This document shows, one piece after another, positions 41,626 through 41,626 of a stretch of DNA of 41,626 bases. Source of the DNA: an uncultured Clostridia bacterium (GTDB taxonomy: Bacteria; Bacillota; Clostridia; Christensenellales; UBA3700); NCBI GenBank assembly GCA_947176265.1, contig CAMWQA010000008.1, positions 1-41,626 on the forward strand, in the 5' to 3' direction. Numbering within the stretch: the stretch's first letter is position 1; every line of letters starts with the position of its first letter. The position numbers were made by a program, and so were the translations under genes. The notes beneath the pieces are model-generated. The model was not told where the DNA came from, searched no databases, and was given only the letters and a program-made list of their open reading frames with translations.

Positions 41626-41626
41626 G

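Overview
The window looks like chromosomal DNA of a low-GC, single-membrane Bacillota (Clostridia type), probably an uncultured gut lineage. The signs are strong AGGAGG-type ribosome sites, near-consensus sigma-A promoters, lipoprotein signals, membrane-anchored (not outer-membrane) surface proteins, a Clostridia-style tmRNA tag and a complete glucuronate pathway. The lineage is inferred, because no rRNA or other taxonomic marker is present.

Layout. (1) 1-3200 is an accessory patch: the tail of an unknown gene overlapping a large serine recombinase, a convergent Fic-domain protein, and a gene-free stretch with hairpins and two 18-bp repeats that look like an insertion-sequence end. (2) 3200-8700 carries cell-envelope genes on the minus strand: a secreted protein paired with a membrane-tethered XRE regulator, a surface transglutaminase-like protein with a histone-like cytoplasmic tail, and a lipoprotein. 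(3) 8735-8860 holds a perfect plus-strand promoter that seems to make a ~62-nt RNA. Its upstream 17-bp motif recurs at the far right end of the window, again in front of a surface-protein gene. (4) 8865-12700: a GPH sugar transporter coupled to a YjbR-like protein, an apparently leaderless SAP-domain gene, tmRNA with its own promoter and terminator, and a tiny ferredoxin:thioredoxin-reductase-like protein. (5) 12700-18020: a MATE exporter and two tandemly duplicated ABC ATPase/permease pairs. (6) 18020-20670: a lipoprotein and a second GPH transporter whose best ribosome site serves a GTG-TAA start-stop pair.

(7) 20727-34572 is the centrepiece, a twelve-gene minus-strand cluster. kdgA, kdgK, uxaC, uxuA and an SDR-type uxuB form a full route from D-glucuronate through fructuronate, mannonate, KDG and KDPG to pyruvate and glyceraldehyde-3-phosphate. 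Downstream of these lie three Gfo/Idh/MocA oxidoreductases, a xylose-isomerase-like TIM barrel, a GDPD-like protein, a PHP/CehA-type metallohydrolase and an (alpha/alpha)6-barrel glycosidase-like protein. This mix suggests uptake and intracellular cleavage of glucuronate-bearing glycosides, perhaps by an oxidoreductive rather than simply hydrolytic route. A divergent AraC-type regulator (34753) is the likely controller, and the GPH transporter just downstream of the cluster is the likely importer.

(8) 35500-41626: a small membrane protein, a short interspersed repeat, an exact 22-bp-period array of hairpins with a constant linker, and a very large surface protein (about 1,776 residues) with two membrane segments and a long coiled-coil cytoplasmic tail.

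Most long plus-strand reading frames opposite the minus-strand genes are antisense shadows and are not listed.
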